Part shown: one piece after another, positions 1 through 12,746 of the stretch | Position numbering within the stretch: position 1 is the first letter of the stretch | How the letters are laid out: each line of letters starts with the position of its first letter | Origin: Ridgeia piscesae | Taxonomy: Eukaryota; Annelida; Polychaeta; Sabellida; Siboglinidae | Direction: 5' to 3' | Assembly (NCBI GenBank): GCA_025642075.2 | Contig: JAODUO010001043.1 | Location: 97,976-161,975, forward strand | DNA length: 64,000 bases | The notes under the pieces: model-generated | Databases searched by the model: none | What the model was told of the DNA's origin: nothing | What the model saw: the letters and a program-made list of their open reading frames with translations, nothing else | Program-made: the position numbers and the translations under genes

Positions 1-2049
1 CTGGTAGCAGAATTTGAACGCTATAAATGTATAAAAAAAATTAAGTAGGTCACTACTCAAAATGCACTGTCATAACAGTATTCAGAACATAATTTATATA
101 ATCAATATCTGAAACCAGGTACTTTTATGCAAACTCCACAATTAGGTTTTTTTTTCACAATTTGAAAGATCTTCAACCATGGAAGCAAGACTCAAATGGT
201 ACATAATCTTTTTAGTTTCTAAGGGGACTAAGCAAGTGTTACTGGAAATATCGCCAAAAGCAAAACAGGCTGATTTGATTGTGACACCATTTGATCTTCA
301 ACAGTTCATGCCAGTTACCCACGTTCAATATGGCACTCCACCCAGGTTACAAATTACTAAGCTGACTAATTATACATTCAAATGCGATCTGCCACCATGA
401 AGTTAGCCTCGTTCCAGCAGCCAATGTTTTTTTTATCATTTAAGGTCTTGGTAATGCTCAGTTAATTTCTCCAAATTAAGCAGACAACTCTTAGTTTCTT
501 TTTACTTGTCAATATGAAAAAGGGATATTTTGAGTAACAAGATGAGTTTATTGGTACAATATGACGTGTAAAGTTGATAGAAAAATGCATGATTAGGTTG
601 TTATAAATTTAAATTCAGTATCAGTATATGTGCTGGAACTGTATGTTTGTCATAATCATGCCCTACCATCTGCAACTATATTCATTGTGGTTGTATAGCA
701 ACACAAGGTTACATAATTCGGCAAAAGTAAAAATAACACAACAATATGCAAGTAGGACCTAAAGCCATAACTATCACGACGAGCACTACATATTTATCAC
801 GGACACATGCGGTTAATGTGTGCGTTGACACTGAATGATTAACATAATCATTCATTATGATGGCAATGTCGGGCAATGACAATATCCATCATGTCTTATT
901 CATGACGCTGTTCAGAACTCCTGCGTTATGACTTATGGTCAATGACAATGTGGAGCGCCGAGCTTAACTTTGGTGTGTCCTGTTTGACTTTGGGTCATCT
1001 ATAGCATCAGGCATAACAGCAAACAGCACAAGGAATGAATTTGCCACTGCTTCTGGCAGTTACCGGTACGAGGCGGTAGTGGAAGAGATACCTAGCTGGC
1101 ACGTCATCAAACAGCGGATTATATTAGCTCTTCCGGTCAAACAGACAATATCCCTGCCATTATTCTTATGAAAAGCTTCATCCTTCCTACATCCATGTAA
1201 GTGATTGGAAGAATATCATCCCCATTTGTATGAGCTTGAAGAAATGTTATTGATAATTATCCTACACGCTTGCCACAACACATCGTCTGCCGACCATAGC
1301 GCCATCTAACGAGTGATATTGCATATTTATTTTATTATCCGCCAGATGGCGAAGTAATTATTTTTAACCAACGAGATTTTAACTCAAAGTTACTGCGCGT
1401 CCGATCTTGACCTAATTAAATTTCTCCTGTCATAGCCTCGGCCACCATGGTCTTGATGTTTTTAATAGCCAATAACAGCCATCGTTACATAATACTGCCG
1501 CATTGCAGGGAATCGGGTAAATGTAAGAAAGCGCAAAAAAAATATTGTTTGCCAATTCTGTTACAGGAAGGTTGTTACATGTAATTGTTTTCGGATACTG
1601 CATTAAATCATATTATTGAGGCTTCGTGTTAATATCTTAAGCTAGTATGTGTAATATTTGTCAACACCTAAGGCCTATTGCTAAGCCGTAGCCGTAGTCG
1701 TCGTTGACTGGTAAGCGGTAAGGCTAGGAAGTACTCAAGTCGTCAAGACAAATAGGGGCAAGGGTCGGCTACTCGTAGACGTAAGGCAAGATCGTGGCAA
1801 ATCTGCATGAAATCCTGTTATCTACATTTCACTACAACACAGTGATGCACACCAATAATTTAAGGGCTGACTCGACGATCAAAATGTTAATGGTCCTAGC
1901 TGTTTAGGTTCAGCTTCAGTAAAATTAATGTTAAAATAGGTATACATGATAATTCATAAATAAACGAATATGTAGACTATAGTCTATACACGTAAATCTG
2001 TCATTCAGTGCCGTGGTACATAACATTTATACCCGGTATGCATATTTTC
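1..2049. other. Unassigned AT-rich flank
   Basis: No coding region, RNA gene or repeat family is recognised here. A 73-codon open frame at 179-400 has a good start context but resembles nothing I know. Two CTCF-like motifs sit at about 1300-1313 (reverse orientation) and 1351-1366 (forward). Confidence 0.5.
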
Positions 2050-5000
2050 AATGTTCCATTTTACCTTGAATTTTTTACCTTGAATCCTCTTCTACTATGT
2101 AGTCGAGGAGTTGACGAGGAAGGGAGTCAATCGCTGACTCGTGTAATCCTCCGCCCTATTTCGTAGATACTTGTCAATGTGACCCTTAAGTTGGTTGACG
2201 CTTGCGGACATAACAGCACTTCCAGGAAGTCTATTCCAATCGTTTACTATCCTTTGAGTGAAAGAGTACTTTCGTATATCAAGCCTAGAGTGTAATTTGT
2301 GTATTTTGTAAGGGTGCCCTCTTGTTTTGCCATCCTCATTTTCATAAAGAAATCGGCAGGAAAAATACTATCCAACCCATTTATTATTTTTAAAACTTCC
2401 AATAAATTGGCTCTCACCCTTCTTGTTTCCAAAGTTGTTATTTTTAGTATTCTTAGTCGACCTGGATAGTCTAAATGCCTTAATTCAGGAATAATCCTGC
2501 TCATCCTTCATTGTATACATTCTAATAAATCTATATCTTTCTGTTTAAATGGGCGCCATGCCTGAATACAATCAAGGTGACATCTCACTAAGGATTTATA
2601 TAGTTTTAAAACTACCTCTTTGTTTTTATATTTAAAGGCTCTATTTATCATGCCTAGCATTGCATTTGCCTTATTAGCTGCCCTGACACATTGCTTTGTT
2701 ACATCCAGTATTTCTGTGATTATGACCCCTAAGTCTCTCTCCTCGTGTGTTTTTTCAATGCATTCCTTTCCCATAAAATAATCATACTGTTTATTGTTGT
2801 ATCCGTAATGTATACATTTACATTTTTCAGCATTGAACAACATCGACCATTCATTGCTCCACTCATTTAGGGTACTCAGATCTTTTTGTAATTTTTCCGC
2901 ATCCTCATACGTTGATACTTGACTAAACAGCTTAGTGTCATCAGCAAACTTAAGAATATGATTTCTCACACCCTCATCTAGGTCATTTATAAATATTACA
3001 AATAAAACCGGACCCAACACAGACCGCTGTGGGACTCCACTCCTTACTGGTGACCATTCAGAAGTTTTCCTATTGACCACAACACGTTGGACTCTGTCAG
3101 TCAGCCATTCGGTTATTCAGTCACTTACACTACCTCCTATGCCATGTGACTTTAGTTTGCTCTCTAGCCTGGCATGGGGAACTCTATCGAATGCTTTACT
3201 GAAATCCAAATAAATCGAGTCTACAGGTAATCCTTGGTCTATATACATTGTTACTTTATAAAGGTAAACTAGAAGGTTGGTCAAACATGAACGACCTTTC
3301 CAAAAACCATGTTGTGATGGCTTAATTAGCTCATTTGTTTGGAGATGCCTGATGGATTCCATGGTTTTGGATATGTGGGATGTCAGGCTCACTGGTCTAT
3401 AGTTACATGGCTGTGATTTTGTTCCTTTGTTTATATATATATAGGTGTTACATTTGCTTTTTTTCCAATCCAGAGGGACTTCTCCCATTTCTATACTGGC
3501 ATTAAAGATCTCACACAATGGGGAGGCGATAGCTGAAGATACTTCTCTTAACATTGAGGAATTAAAATTGTCTATACCAGTAGCTTTATTTGGTTTCATT
3601 TTTTACAGTTTCTTTTGCACTATTGCTATTGTAAACTCAATGGTTTGGAGTGATTCTTCTATTGTCTTTGTGAAAATATTCACAGGATCAGGTAAATTAC
3701 CCGGTACTCATTTCCTCGTCAGTGTATACTGAAGCAAACTAGTCATTAAGTAAGTTCGCTGCCTGAATTGAGTCTGTTATCACTTCTCCCATAAGATCGA
3801 CAAGGGACCCAACGCTGTCTTTTGTCCTAGTTTTAGATCTTGTATATGCATAGAAGGACTTAGGATCTGTTTTTATATTCTCAGCAAGTTTTTTCTCAAA
3901 GTACCGTTTGGCCTTTTTCACTTCATTCTGGGCTTTATTGCGTTGGCGTTTGTATGCTTCATATAGATGGTACTCTCTGGTTTCCCTGTATCTCTTCCAC
4001 ATTTTTTTCTTCTTGCTAGTTCAGCCCTCTTTGACATCCATCTTGGCTTTCTGTTCCTTTTCTTTGTTGAGATAGGTACAAAACTTTAGTTAGAGTTAAC
4101 CACAGCTTTAAAATGATCCCATTTTGTGTTTACATCAGTATTCTGGAATGCCTGTTCCCAGTCATAGTCCCTTACAAATTTCCTCATTTCCTAATAATTC
4201 GCTCTCTTGTAATCATAATATGTCTCTCTCCACTCTTTAACCTGTACCGACACTATGACATCACATGTCACAATGTTATGATCACTGAATGGATCTTTTA
4301 CCCCAACGGCATCAATCATATTCGGTTCTGTTGATAAAATCAAATCTAATATGTTCTCACCCCTAGTTTCAACATGTACATGTTGTGTTAGAAATAAATC
4401 TTGGGTAAGTTCTAGGAACCTTGCCCCTTCTGCTCCCGCCTGCATCCTCTTCCAGTCTATACTTCTGTGATTAAAATCACCAAATATCACAACATTGTTG
4501 CATGCTGCACATGCTTTACGCATGACGTCATGTAAAGCTAGTTCTTTCTCTTAAATCTGCAGATGTGGTATGGTAACATACCCCGACAAGTAGGGACCCT
4601 GTCATGGTAGTTACTCGACACCATACTGTTTCAGTGTTTGGAGTTTTAGTAAGCTCCTCACAGATAACATAATGTAAATTGCCTCTTATGTATATGATAC
4701 AGCCACCTCCTTTCATGTCCTCTCTATCATTTCGAACTAAATTGTAACCCTCCAGGTTCAGTTCTGCATCTATTATGTCTTTGTGTACCCATGTTTCAGT
4801 TATACATATTATATCCGGGTTTTCCTCAACTGCAATACACTGCAGTTCATCCAATTTGTTCATAATGCTTCTAGCATTTACATATACAACTTTAAGTTTA
4901 TGTACAGTTATGTGCCCGGTGCTCCTTTTTTCGTAATTTTTATCCCCTTCACCCATTTTGTGCAAATTTTTAGTGTCATTGTACAAGTCAGTGCTGGTGC

Positions 5001-5050
5001 CTACTTGTTTGCCGGTTTTGTGGACTGGCTTCCCCTCCTAGTGGTTGTCA
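2050..5050 (-). mobile_element. Degenerate non-LTR retrotransposon (LINE, CR1/L2-like)
   Basis: A LINE of about 3 kb on the minus strand. The order is apurinic endonuclease (about 4920-4190), a connecting region, reverse transcriptase (about 3600-2500) and a short C-terminal domain. Endonuclease signs are the opening VVYVNARSIMNKLDEL, the ICITETWV block, the GDFNH block and an SDH block. Reverse transcriptase signs are a palm block with YLDFSKAFDRVPH, SGVPQ followed by a mutated residue and SVLGP, and the catalytic FADD. The end of the frame has NDWNRLP, typical of CR1/Jockey-type elements. The coding sequence is broken by several stops and frameshifts (near 4525, 4190, 3740, 3117 and 2505), so the copy is dead. 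Two near-identical copies of a TTCAAGGTAAAA motif at about 2060-2090 look like the short 3' terminal repeats of CR1/L2 elements. The clade is inferred from motif style only. Confidence 0.9.
2095..4986 (-). pseudogene. Broken LINE ORF2 (endonuclease-reverse transcriptase)
   Basis: Fragments of one original polyprotein lie in successive frames: endonuclease N-terminal part 4986-4528, endonuclease C-terminal part 4523-4191, a basic connector 4002-3739, reverse transcriptase fingers and palm 3599-3117, palm/thumb with FADD 3080-2508, and a C-terminal tail 2504 to about 2095. The breaks are stops and small indels, so no single frame survives. An in-frame stop also precedes the endonuclease near 5000. 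The first conserved G of the SGVPQGS block is R in this copy. Nothing suggests that the host uses the protein. Confidence 0.85.
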
Positions 5051-8000
5051 TTTTAGGCTGGCTACATATTAATGTAGTAGGGCGGAGTCATTCTGTGTGA
5101 ACGCAGTCAACCTTATTTCTTCAGTTTTTAAATGAAAGCGGCTAGCCTAGGATATGGCCATGTCTGTAAATCTGAGTCAAAATGGTATGTACAGGGCTTG
5201 GGATTGCCTTGACCTTCAAGGTCAATAAAATTCAAAATGTCTTATTGAAATTTGGTGTCTCTTGGCATATGTTAATGCACTGGGTGGTCTCATACTGTTT
5301 GATGTGAACAATTTATACACTAACAGGACCCACCAGTTTTGACCTAATCCTAGGGGTAGGGCTAGGCTATTTTTTCTTGATCAGCATATTTTCGTAAGTA
5401 CCTCAATAAAATTTCATGGTTTCTAAGGCATTGAAGACATGTTAGAGAGTTGGAATAAGGCTTCATTATGGAGTCTCACAACAGTCCGTAGCCATGGCAT
5501 AGGCACTACCCGTGGTACACTATTTAGGTTCTGATTTGTGTTCTGGTCCACTATTTTGGCAGGAACACACCCATATCCACAATATAAAAAAATTGTTTTA
5601 GTTTACTGAAAAATCTCCAATGATATCTTATCACTTATGTGTTTTAGCACAGCATATCACTAGATGCAGTGGAGTATAATAATAAATTACATGATTGTTA
5701 ATGACAATACATGAACAAAAAAAATTTTGTGGGATTAATAATGAATGGACTTGAAAAAGCATCAGTCATGCGGCACCTCCACTGTGTCATTCCATTATTC
5801 AATGTGTTCGTTATTTGCACCACAAGAAAGTGGAGAAATATGCTTTTCAACATCAGCAACAATAATATGGTGCCAATCTAAGCATGCATCATATTATTAT
5901 TTTGGTACTTAAAAAGCATTTTTTTAAACATATCAGTAAAATATATTCACAGAATAGAGCAGTTGAATTCCCCAAATCAAACTAGGCCGAGCTTCATTTT
6001 CATCTTGTATCTCCAGAATGACTTGATACCATAGCGTTATGGTCAGTTGGACGGTAAAACCTATAGTGGACAGCGCAAGAGAAAGGTCTTCCGAAATCCA
6101 TACCGTAAAAATGGGTGTCACACGTGTGTTTGTAGTTTATTTCATGTCATAAAACACATCTCAACTGCCTTGTCTGTCTGTGAGTTAACAATGAGTCCAC
6201 CACACAATGTGACTACCTGGGTAGCCCAAATGAGATCTGCTTGGAGCAATACAAGATTCGTTTTGTCGTGCAGGTTTACGTGTGGCTGACAAAAAATAAC
6301 ATGACACTCGGTTGCTATAAATTCTCATTTATTTCTACATCACAAGTTGTGGCAATATACAGTACAATGTGCTTCAACTGTCACTGGTCAACAGTTTCAC
6401 TCATGGTTGCCTTGCAACACAGGTCCCATACTTTCAAGGGAAACAGAGAAAATTAATTGTATCTTACCAGAGGAACCAGACAGAATGGATGACTAGAAAT
6501 AATAAGATATAAATAGGGCCAAACACCATTACTATCATGAACAGTATTATCAAGTTATATGACAGGGCTTGAGAATGATCTTGTTATATTGAATAAAATA
6601 ACTTTTTATAACGGACTGAAGCATCATCTTTCCTTGTGTGCATTACCACTAACCTCTTCAGACTTTTGTAATTGTTTAAATACATGACCTGCCAGTGAAT
6701 TTGGTCAGAAGTTGCACAGCCCTATTCTTCCATCCCATGATTTGTGATTTTGGTTCAAATACAACCTTCATAACCTTACTTTTCAGTGTGCAGTTTAATT
6801 CCGTTGACAAATAACCAAAAAGTTATTAAATATCGATCAAAATTATCTGTTTCTCAAAACATCTTTGCTTAATTTTTGGGTAACAAGTTTAAAGTTCTGA
6901 TAACATTTCAATAAATGTGATATAATTTTAAGCTCATGATCAGCGGAATACAAACATGCAACCTAATATTTTGCAACTTATGTGCACTTTTCTGTGGCAG
7001 ATCACATATTTGATAAATATAAATAAACTTTAGTCAAAATATTACTTCACCAGATGAATAAATGTTTCAAAGAAATGTTCCAAAGATGGAAATCATGCCC
7101 AAAGTTTTGTTTTATTATCAGCACTGAGGAGATTAGCCAACGCATAACAACATACAGAAACCTTATGATGTTAACCCTTGTCTTCTTGAATAACTCATTA
7201 CACAAGAATATTTCTGCATGTGGACCGAAGTACAACATATTGAGTAAACTTCCTGCTAATATTTACTCAGGGCACTAGAGAGGATGATTCTGTGTAATGG
7301 AAAAGACGTGGTCATTTTTAATAACAAACTGAACATAATATAATTGTTAACATCTGGTTTTGTCAGCTGTGCGACGATATACAGTATCTAACTAACTAAC
7401 TAACTGTTGTATGCAATTTAGACCTGTACCTATTACTATGCAACATTAATGTAACAATTGAACCATAACTAGCATTTAACATGTGCTGTTATACATTTTA
7501 TACATAATATATACATGTCTATCACTTCATTTGTACACCTTAACATATTCTATCAACTCTTCACCCACACTTCCATGCAGTTTAGGAAAGTGAACTCTAA
7601 TGCCAAAAACAACCCTGCCACATTCATATCAGTATGGATCGTTTTCTGAAACAATTCCAACAGGTAAATGCAAACAGGACAAAGTTATAATGTCCCCGAA
7701 TATACAATGATATCTATTGCTTTTGTATAACTAATATTGCATCTGGTTTTTCTTACAAAAAGATAATATAAACACAAATTAATAACATAATTTTGTAAGC
7801 TCTTCTACACAATGTGTAAGGTGTCTTACAATGTTAAAACATTTGATCTAACAAAGATTCTGAGAGAAAATTTTGACTAATATTAACACAGTACCTCTAA
7901 TGGTATAACGAATACAGAACCTGATTTTGATGGGAATAATGTTTTATGATAATAGGCCTTGTAACATACAATGCTGCTAACATTTCACTGAACCCACCAG

Positions 8001-9490
8001 TACCTGTGTCATAGCTCTGGCGCATTTACACTACACTCATCTCATCAGACTTCATTACGTTGCTAAGTTCAAATTATTTCTCTAGATGCCGTCATATCAT
8101 TACATTTCTAAACTGTAATTGTATGAAGCTTCCTCCAGTAGAAGCATTTAGTTGCCATTTTATTTAACTAAGTTTTGAAATAATTATTGGCCTGAATTTT
8201 GTTGATCATCTCAAGGTTGTGCACAAATAATTTGTGATCGTATCCAACTGAAAGTTATTCCCCTACAAATTAGCCTGTTCAATGTTATAAACACAAAATT
8301 CCCAACATCGTATTGATAAGAGTTCTCTAATAATCGTAATCTTTTGAAAGGTGACCAAATGTAGCAGTCTTGGTATATCCTATAACTTTATGCAATGTCA
8401 GCACAAACTCAGAAGCCTGATGTGATAATGGCCGACCGGTGTAACATGAAATATTTACCAGTTAAAATGTATCACATGACATGCATCACATGACATGCCC
8501 GTATTTGCTTGGTCTTTACACAACATGCAATGTTTACCCCAGCAAACATAGTGAGCAACATAACCTGCCCTGTGCAGACACATGCAGTGTAATGATATCA
8601 TTTTGCAGTGAGCTTGCTGCTCTCACAAGCTCAAATGTTTATAACACACATAATACGAGACATTAATATCAAGCTGCGTTTACAGTAAATGTACACGTAA
8701 CCAAACCAACGTAACAGTTCACAAGTTCTGTTCATCAGCCGCCTCCTTAGCCCAGGGTGGGGTGTGATGGGAGGGAGACGGGAGTAACCTTAGATAGTGT
8801 CCTACAACTACAACTTCTCGTCTCCCAAGTGTCAGGGACCTGTGTCCTGGGACTTCGTGACACTTTTCTAGAATGGCAGCCAACTAAAGATCCGTGAGCA
8901 GATTCATTGGTCATATTCATTCACACATGCCTAGTTTACATTAGACTACAAAAACTAAGGTGAAATGATGACAAGTTTTAACGTCTTATAAGAGACGTGT
9001 GCATCTGTCACATAGATGAGGCGAGTTGTTAGTTCTGTTACAGCTGATTAGAGATCACTCATTGGTCAGACGTCCTTTCTCAAACTCAACTGATGTCTGC
9101 ATATGTCTGATTCTGCTTACCTTTCAAACCAGCACCCATAACTTTTCCAACCTTGGAACAACTGAGACGACCATCAACAGAAATGGAAAAGAACCAGGGA
9201 GAACATTTCACATGACACATGTACAGGTGAAAGTTGTCATCAGAAAGTTCGCTCAACAACAAACCACGTGGTTTGATGCTCAATGCGGCTCACTGAGGTC
9301 ATGTGACAGTCAAGTGATATGTGTGGTCATGAGCTGTACAATGCATCTTGTTTGCTGGAAACCAAACAATATCAGGTAAAACAAACTGAATTTCACACAA
9401 GATTTAATAAATTGTAGGTGTCTGTCCGAAACTAGATCTCAAAAATGACTGTGTATAGTAGATCTCTTATGTGGCCACACTGGTGATGTC
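5051..9490. other. Unassigned AT-rich flank downstream of the OXR1-like gene
   Basis: Short open frames are scattered on both strands, none recognisable and none with splice context. A small (CTAA)n run sits near 7388-7405. A GC-richer patch at 8725-8885 contains a short inverted repeat (CAGGGAC paired with GTCCTG near 8832-8848) but fits no known element. No RNA gene was seen. Confidence 0.5.
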
Positions 9491-9496
9491 AGACAG

Positions 9497-12358
9497 GTGG
9501 TCGCTGTACAAGGTGGCACCCAGACAGTCTCCTATTGTACAAGGTGGCACCCAGGCAGCCTCCTATTGTACAAGGTGGCACCCAGACAGCCTCCTATTGT
9601 ACAAGGTGGCACCCAGACAGTCTCCTATTGTACAAGGTGGCACCCAGACAGCCTCCTATTGTACAAGGTGGCATCCAGACAGCCTCCTATTGTACAAGGT
9701 GGCATCCAGACAGCCTCCTATTGTACAAGGTGGCACCCAGACAGCCTCCTATTGTACAAGGTGGCATCCAGACAGCCTCCTATTGTACAAGGTGGCACCC
9801 AGACAGCCTCCTATTGTACAAGGTGGCACCCAGACAGCCTCCTATTGTACAAGGTGGCACCCAGACAGCCTCCTATTGTACAAGGTGGCATCCAGACAGC
9901 CTCCTATTGTACAAGGTGGCATCCAGACAGCCACCTATTGTACAAGGTGGCATCCAGACAGCCTCCTATTGTACAAGGTGGCATCCAGACAGCCACCTAT
10001 TGTACAAGGTGGCATCCAGACAGCCTCCTATTGTACAAGGTGGCATCCAGACAGCCTCCTATTGTACAAGGTGGCACCCAGACAGCCTCCTATTGTACAA
10101 GGTGGCACCCAGACAGCCTCCTATTGTACAAGGTGGCACCCAGACAGCCTCCTATTGTACAAGGTGGCATCCAGACAGCCTCCTATTGTACAAGGTGGCA
10201 CCCAGACAGCCTCCTATTGTACAAGGTGGCATCCAGACAGCCTCCTATTGTACAAGGTGGCACCCAGACAGCCTCCTATTGTACAAGGTGGCATCCAGAC
10301 AGCCTCCTATTGTACAAGGTGGCATCCAGACAGCCTCCTATTGTACAAGGTGGCATCCAGACAGCCTCCTATTGTACAAGGTGGCATCCAGACAGCCTCC
10401 TATTGTACAAGGTGGCACCCAGACAGCCTCCTATTGTACAAGGTGGCATCCAGACAGCCTCCTATTGTACAAGGTGGCATCCAGACAGCCTCCTATTGTA
10501 CAAGGTGGCATCCAGACAACCTCCTATTGTACAAGGTGGCACCCAGACAGCCTCCTATTGTACAAGGTGGCACCCAGACAGCCACCTATTGTACAAGGTG
10601 GCACCCAGACAGCCTCCTATTGTACAAGGTGGCACCCAGACAGCCTCCTATTGTACAAGGTGGCATCCAGACAGCCTCCTATTGTACAAGGTGGCACCCA
10701 GACAGCCTCCTATTGTACAAGGTGGCATCCAGACAGCCTCCTATTGTACAAGGTGGCATCCAGACAGCCACCTATTGTACAAGGTGGCATCCAGACAGCC
10801 TCCTATTGTACAAGGTGGCACCCAGACAGCCTCCTATTGTACAAGGTGGCATCCAGACAGCCTCCTATTGTACAAGGTGGCATCCAGACAGCCTCCTATT
10901 GTACAAGGTGGCATCCAGACAGCCTCCTATTGTACAAGGTGGCATCCAGACAGCCTCCTATTGTACAAGGTGGCATCCAGACAGCCTCCTATTGTACAAG
11001 GTGGCATCCAGACAGCCTCCTATTGTACAAGGTGGCATCCAGACAGCCTCCTATTGTACAAGGTGGCATCCAGACAGCCTCCTATTGTACAAGGTGGCAT
11101 CCAGACAGCCTCCTATTGTACAAGGTGGCATCCAGACAGCCTCCTATTGTACAAGGTGGCATCCAGACAGCCTCCTATTGTACAAGGTGGCATCCAGACA
11201 GCCTCCTATTGTACAAGGTGGCATCCAGACAGCCTCCTATTGTACAAGGTGGCATCCAGACAGCCTCCTATTGTACAAGGTGGCACCCAGACAGCCTCCT
11301 ATTGTACAAGGTGGCACCCAGACAGCCTCCTATTGTACAAGGTGGCACCCAGACAGCCTCCTATTGTACAAGGTGGCATCCACACAGCCTCCTATTGTAC
11401 AAGGTGGCATCCAGACAGCCTCCTATTGTACAAGGTGGCATCCAGACAGCCTCCTATTGTACAAGGTGGCATCCACACAGCCTCCTATTGTACAAGGTGG
11501 CACCCAGACAGCCTCCTATTGTACAAGGTGGCACCCAGACAGCCTCCTATTGTATAAGGTGGCATCCACACAGCCTCCTATTGTACAAGGTGGCACCCAG
11601 ACAGCCTCCTATTGTACAAGGTGGCACCCAGACAGCCTCCTATTGTATAAGGTGGCATCCACACAGCCTCCTATTGTACAAGGTGGCATCCACACAGCCT
11701 CCTATTGTACAAGGTGGCACCCAGACAGCCTCCTATTGTACAAGGTGGCATCCACACAGCCTCCTATTGTACAAGGTGGCACCCAGACAGCCTCCTATTG
11801 TACAAGGTGGCACCCAGACAGCCTCCTATTGTACAAGGTGGCACCCAGACAGCCTCCTATTGTACAAGGTGGCATCCAGACAGCCTCCTATTGTACAAGG
11901 TGGCACCCAGACAGCCTCCTATTGTACAAGGTGGCACCCAGACAGCCTCCTATTGTACAAGGTGGCACCCAGACAGCCTCCTATTGTACAAGGTGGCACC
12001 CAGACAGCCTCCTATTGTACAAGGTGGCATCCAGACAGCCTCCTATTGTACAAGGTGGCACCCAGACAGCCTCCTATTGTACAAGGTGGCACCCAGACAG
12101 CCTCCTATTGTACAAGGTGGCATCCAGACAGCCTCCTATTGTACAAGGTGGCACCCAGACAGCCTCCTATTGTACAAGGTGGCACCCAGACAGCCTCCTA
12201 TTGTACAAGGTGGCACCCAGACAGCCTCCTATTGTACAAGGTGGCATCCACACAGCCTCCTATTGTACAAGGTGGCACCCAGACAGCCTCCTATTGTACA
12301 AGGTGGCATCCAGACAGCCTCCTATTGTACAAGGTGGCACCCAGACAGCCTCCTATTG
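9497..12358. repeat. 31-bp minisatellite, about 92 copies
   Basis: Tandem units of 31 bp read tattgtacaaggtggcaccc followed by agacagcctcc. The main variant is cayccagacagcc (C or T), plus a later cacacagcc variant from about 11390 on. Each unit carries the 8-bp palindrome TTGTACAA. Because 31 is not a multiple of three and the unit has no stop on the plus strand, all three plus frames stay open for up to 963 codons. These frames encode the same cycling peptide and are not genes. The array starts about 250 bp past the stop codon of the OXR1-like gene, just beyond its candidate poly(A) signal, and does not match any exon found here. Confidence 0.95.
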
Positions 12359-12399
12359 TTAATCCTGAACTGAACTGAACATCCTGAACATGTGGTTGT

Positions 12400-12405
12400 T
12401 TTAAT
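12400..12405 (-). terminator. Candidate poly(A) signal ATTAAA
   Basis: ATTAAA on the minus strand lies about 206 nt beyond the stop codon. It is followed in the sense direction by a T/G-rich stretch with repeated GTTCAG. No AATAAA was seen between the stop codon and the 31-bp array. If this signal is used, transcription ends right before the minisatellite. It rests on a hexamer match and position only. Confidence 0.35.
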
Positions 12406-12610
12406 GATAAAACACTATATTTAACATCACAAGTATATATATATATATCAGACTAATGTAATATTCATCCAATATAAGAATTTTATGAGTGTTGAATTAC
12501 ATCCAGATCTGGTTCATTCAAAAAGGTTTGAATTCTTGAATAAAATGAACTGTGACAAAATTCAATACTGTTTCATGACAACGATCGAAGGACATATCTT
12601 ACGTAGACTT

Positions 12611-12746
12611 TTATGCGAACGCGAACACTTCGACGGCCTGAACGAAGAAATCTTCAGTGGTAGTCAGAAGGTCGTTGTCGTATGTGAGACAGTGCTGGGT
12701 GCGGCCGTGGTAAAGGTCACCATCCAGCCACAGGCCAAACAACCCC
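12611..12746 (-). CDS. OXR1: OXR1-like exon 15 (TLDc C-terminus and stop)
   Basis: The acceptor is ccacttgtag at 12747. The exon reads GLFGLWLDGDLYHGR and ends DFFVQAVEVFAFA before TAA, residues 993-1037. It matches the end of the TLDc fold, where the LW-D-DL-HGRS block and the terminal hydrophobic V-E-V/W-x-F strand are hallmarks. Vertebrate members usually end in FE; here the last residue is A. The entering phase is 2, fitting exon 14. Confidence 0.95.

Noticed and set aside
179..400. 73-codon frame with a good start context
   Set aside because: No recognisable family, no splice context and ordinary length for chance. Not enough to call a gene.
8725..8885. Possible small RNA or MITE
   Set aside because: Only a short 6-7 bp inverted repeat. 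No terminal repeats, target duplication or RNA-gene boxes.
9471..12378. Open frames of up to 963 codons in all three plus frames
   Set aside because: All encode the same 31-residue cycling peptide because the 31-bp unit is stop-free. They are repeat artefacts, not genes.
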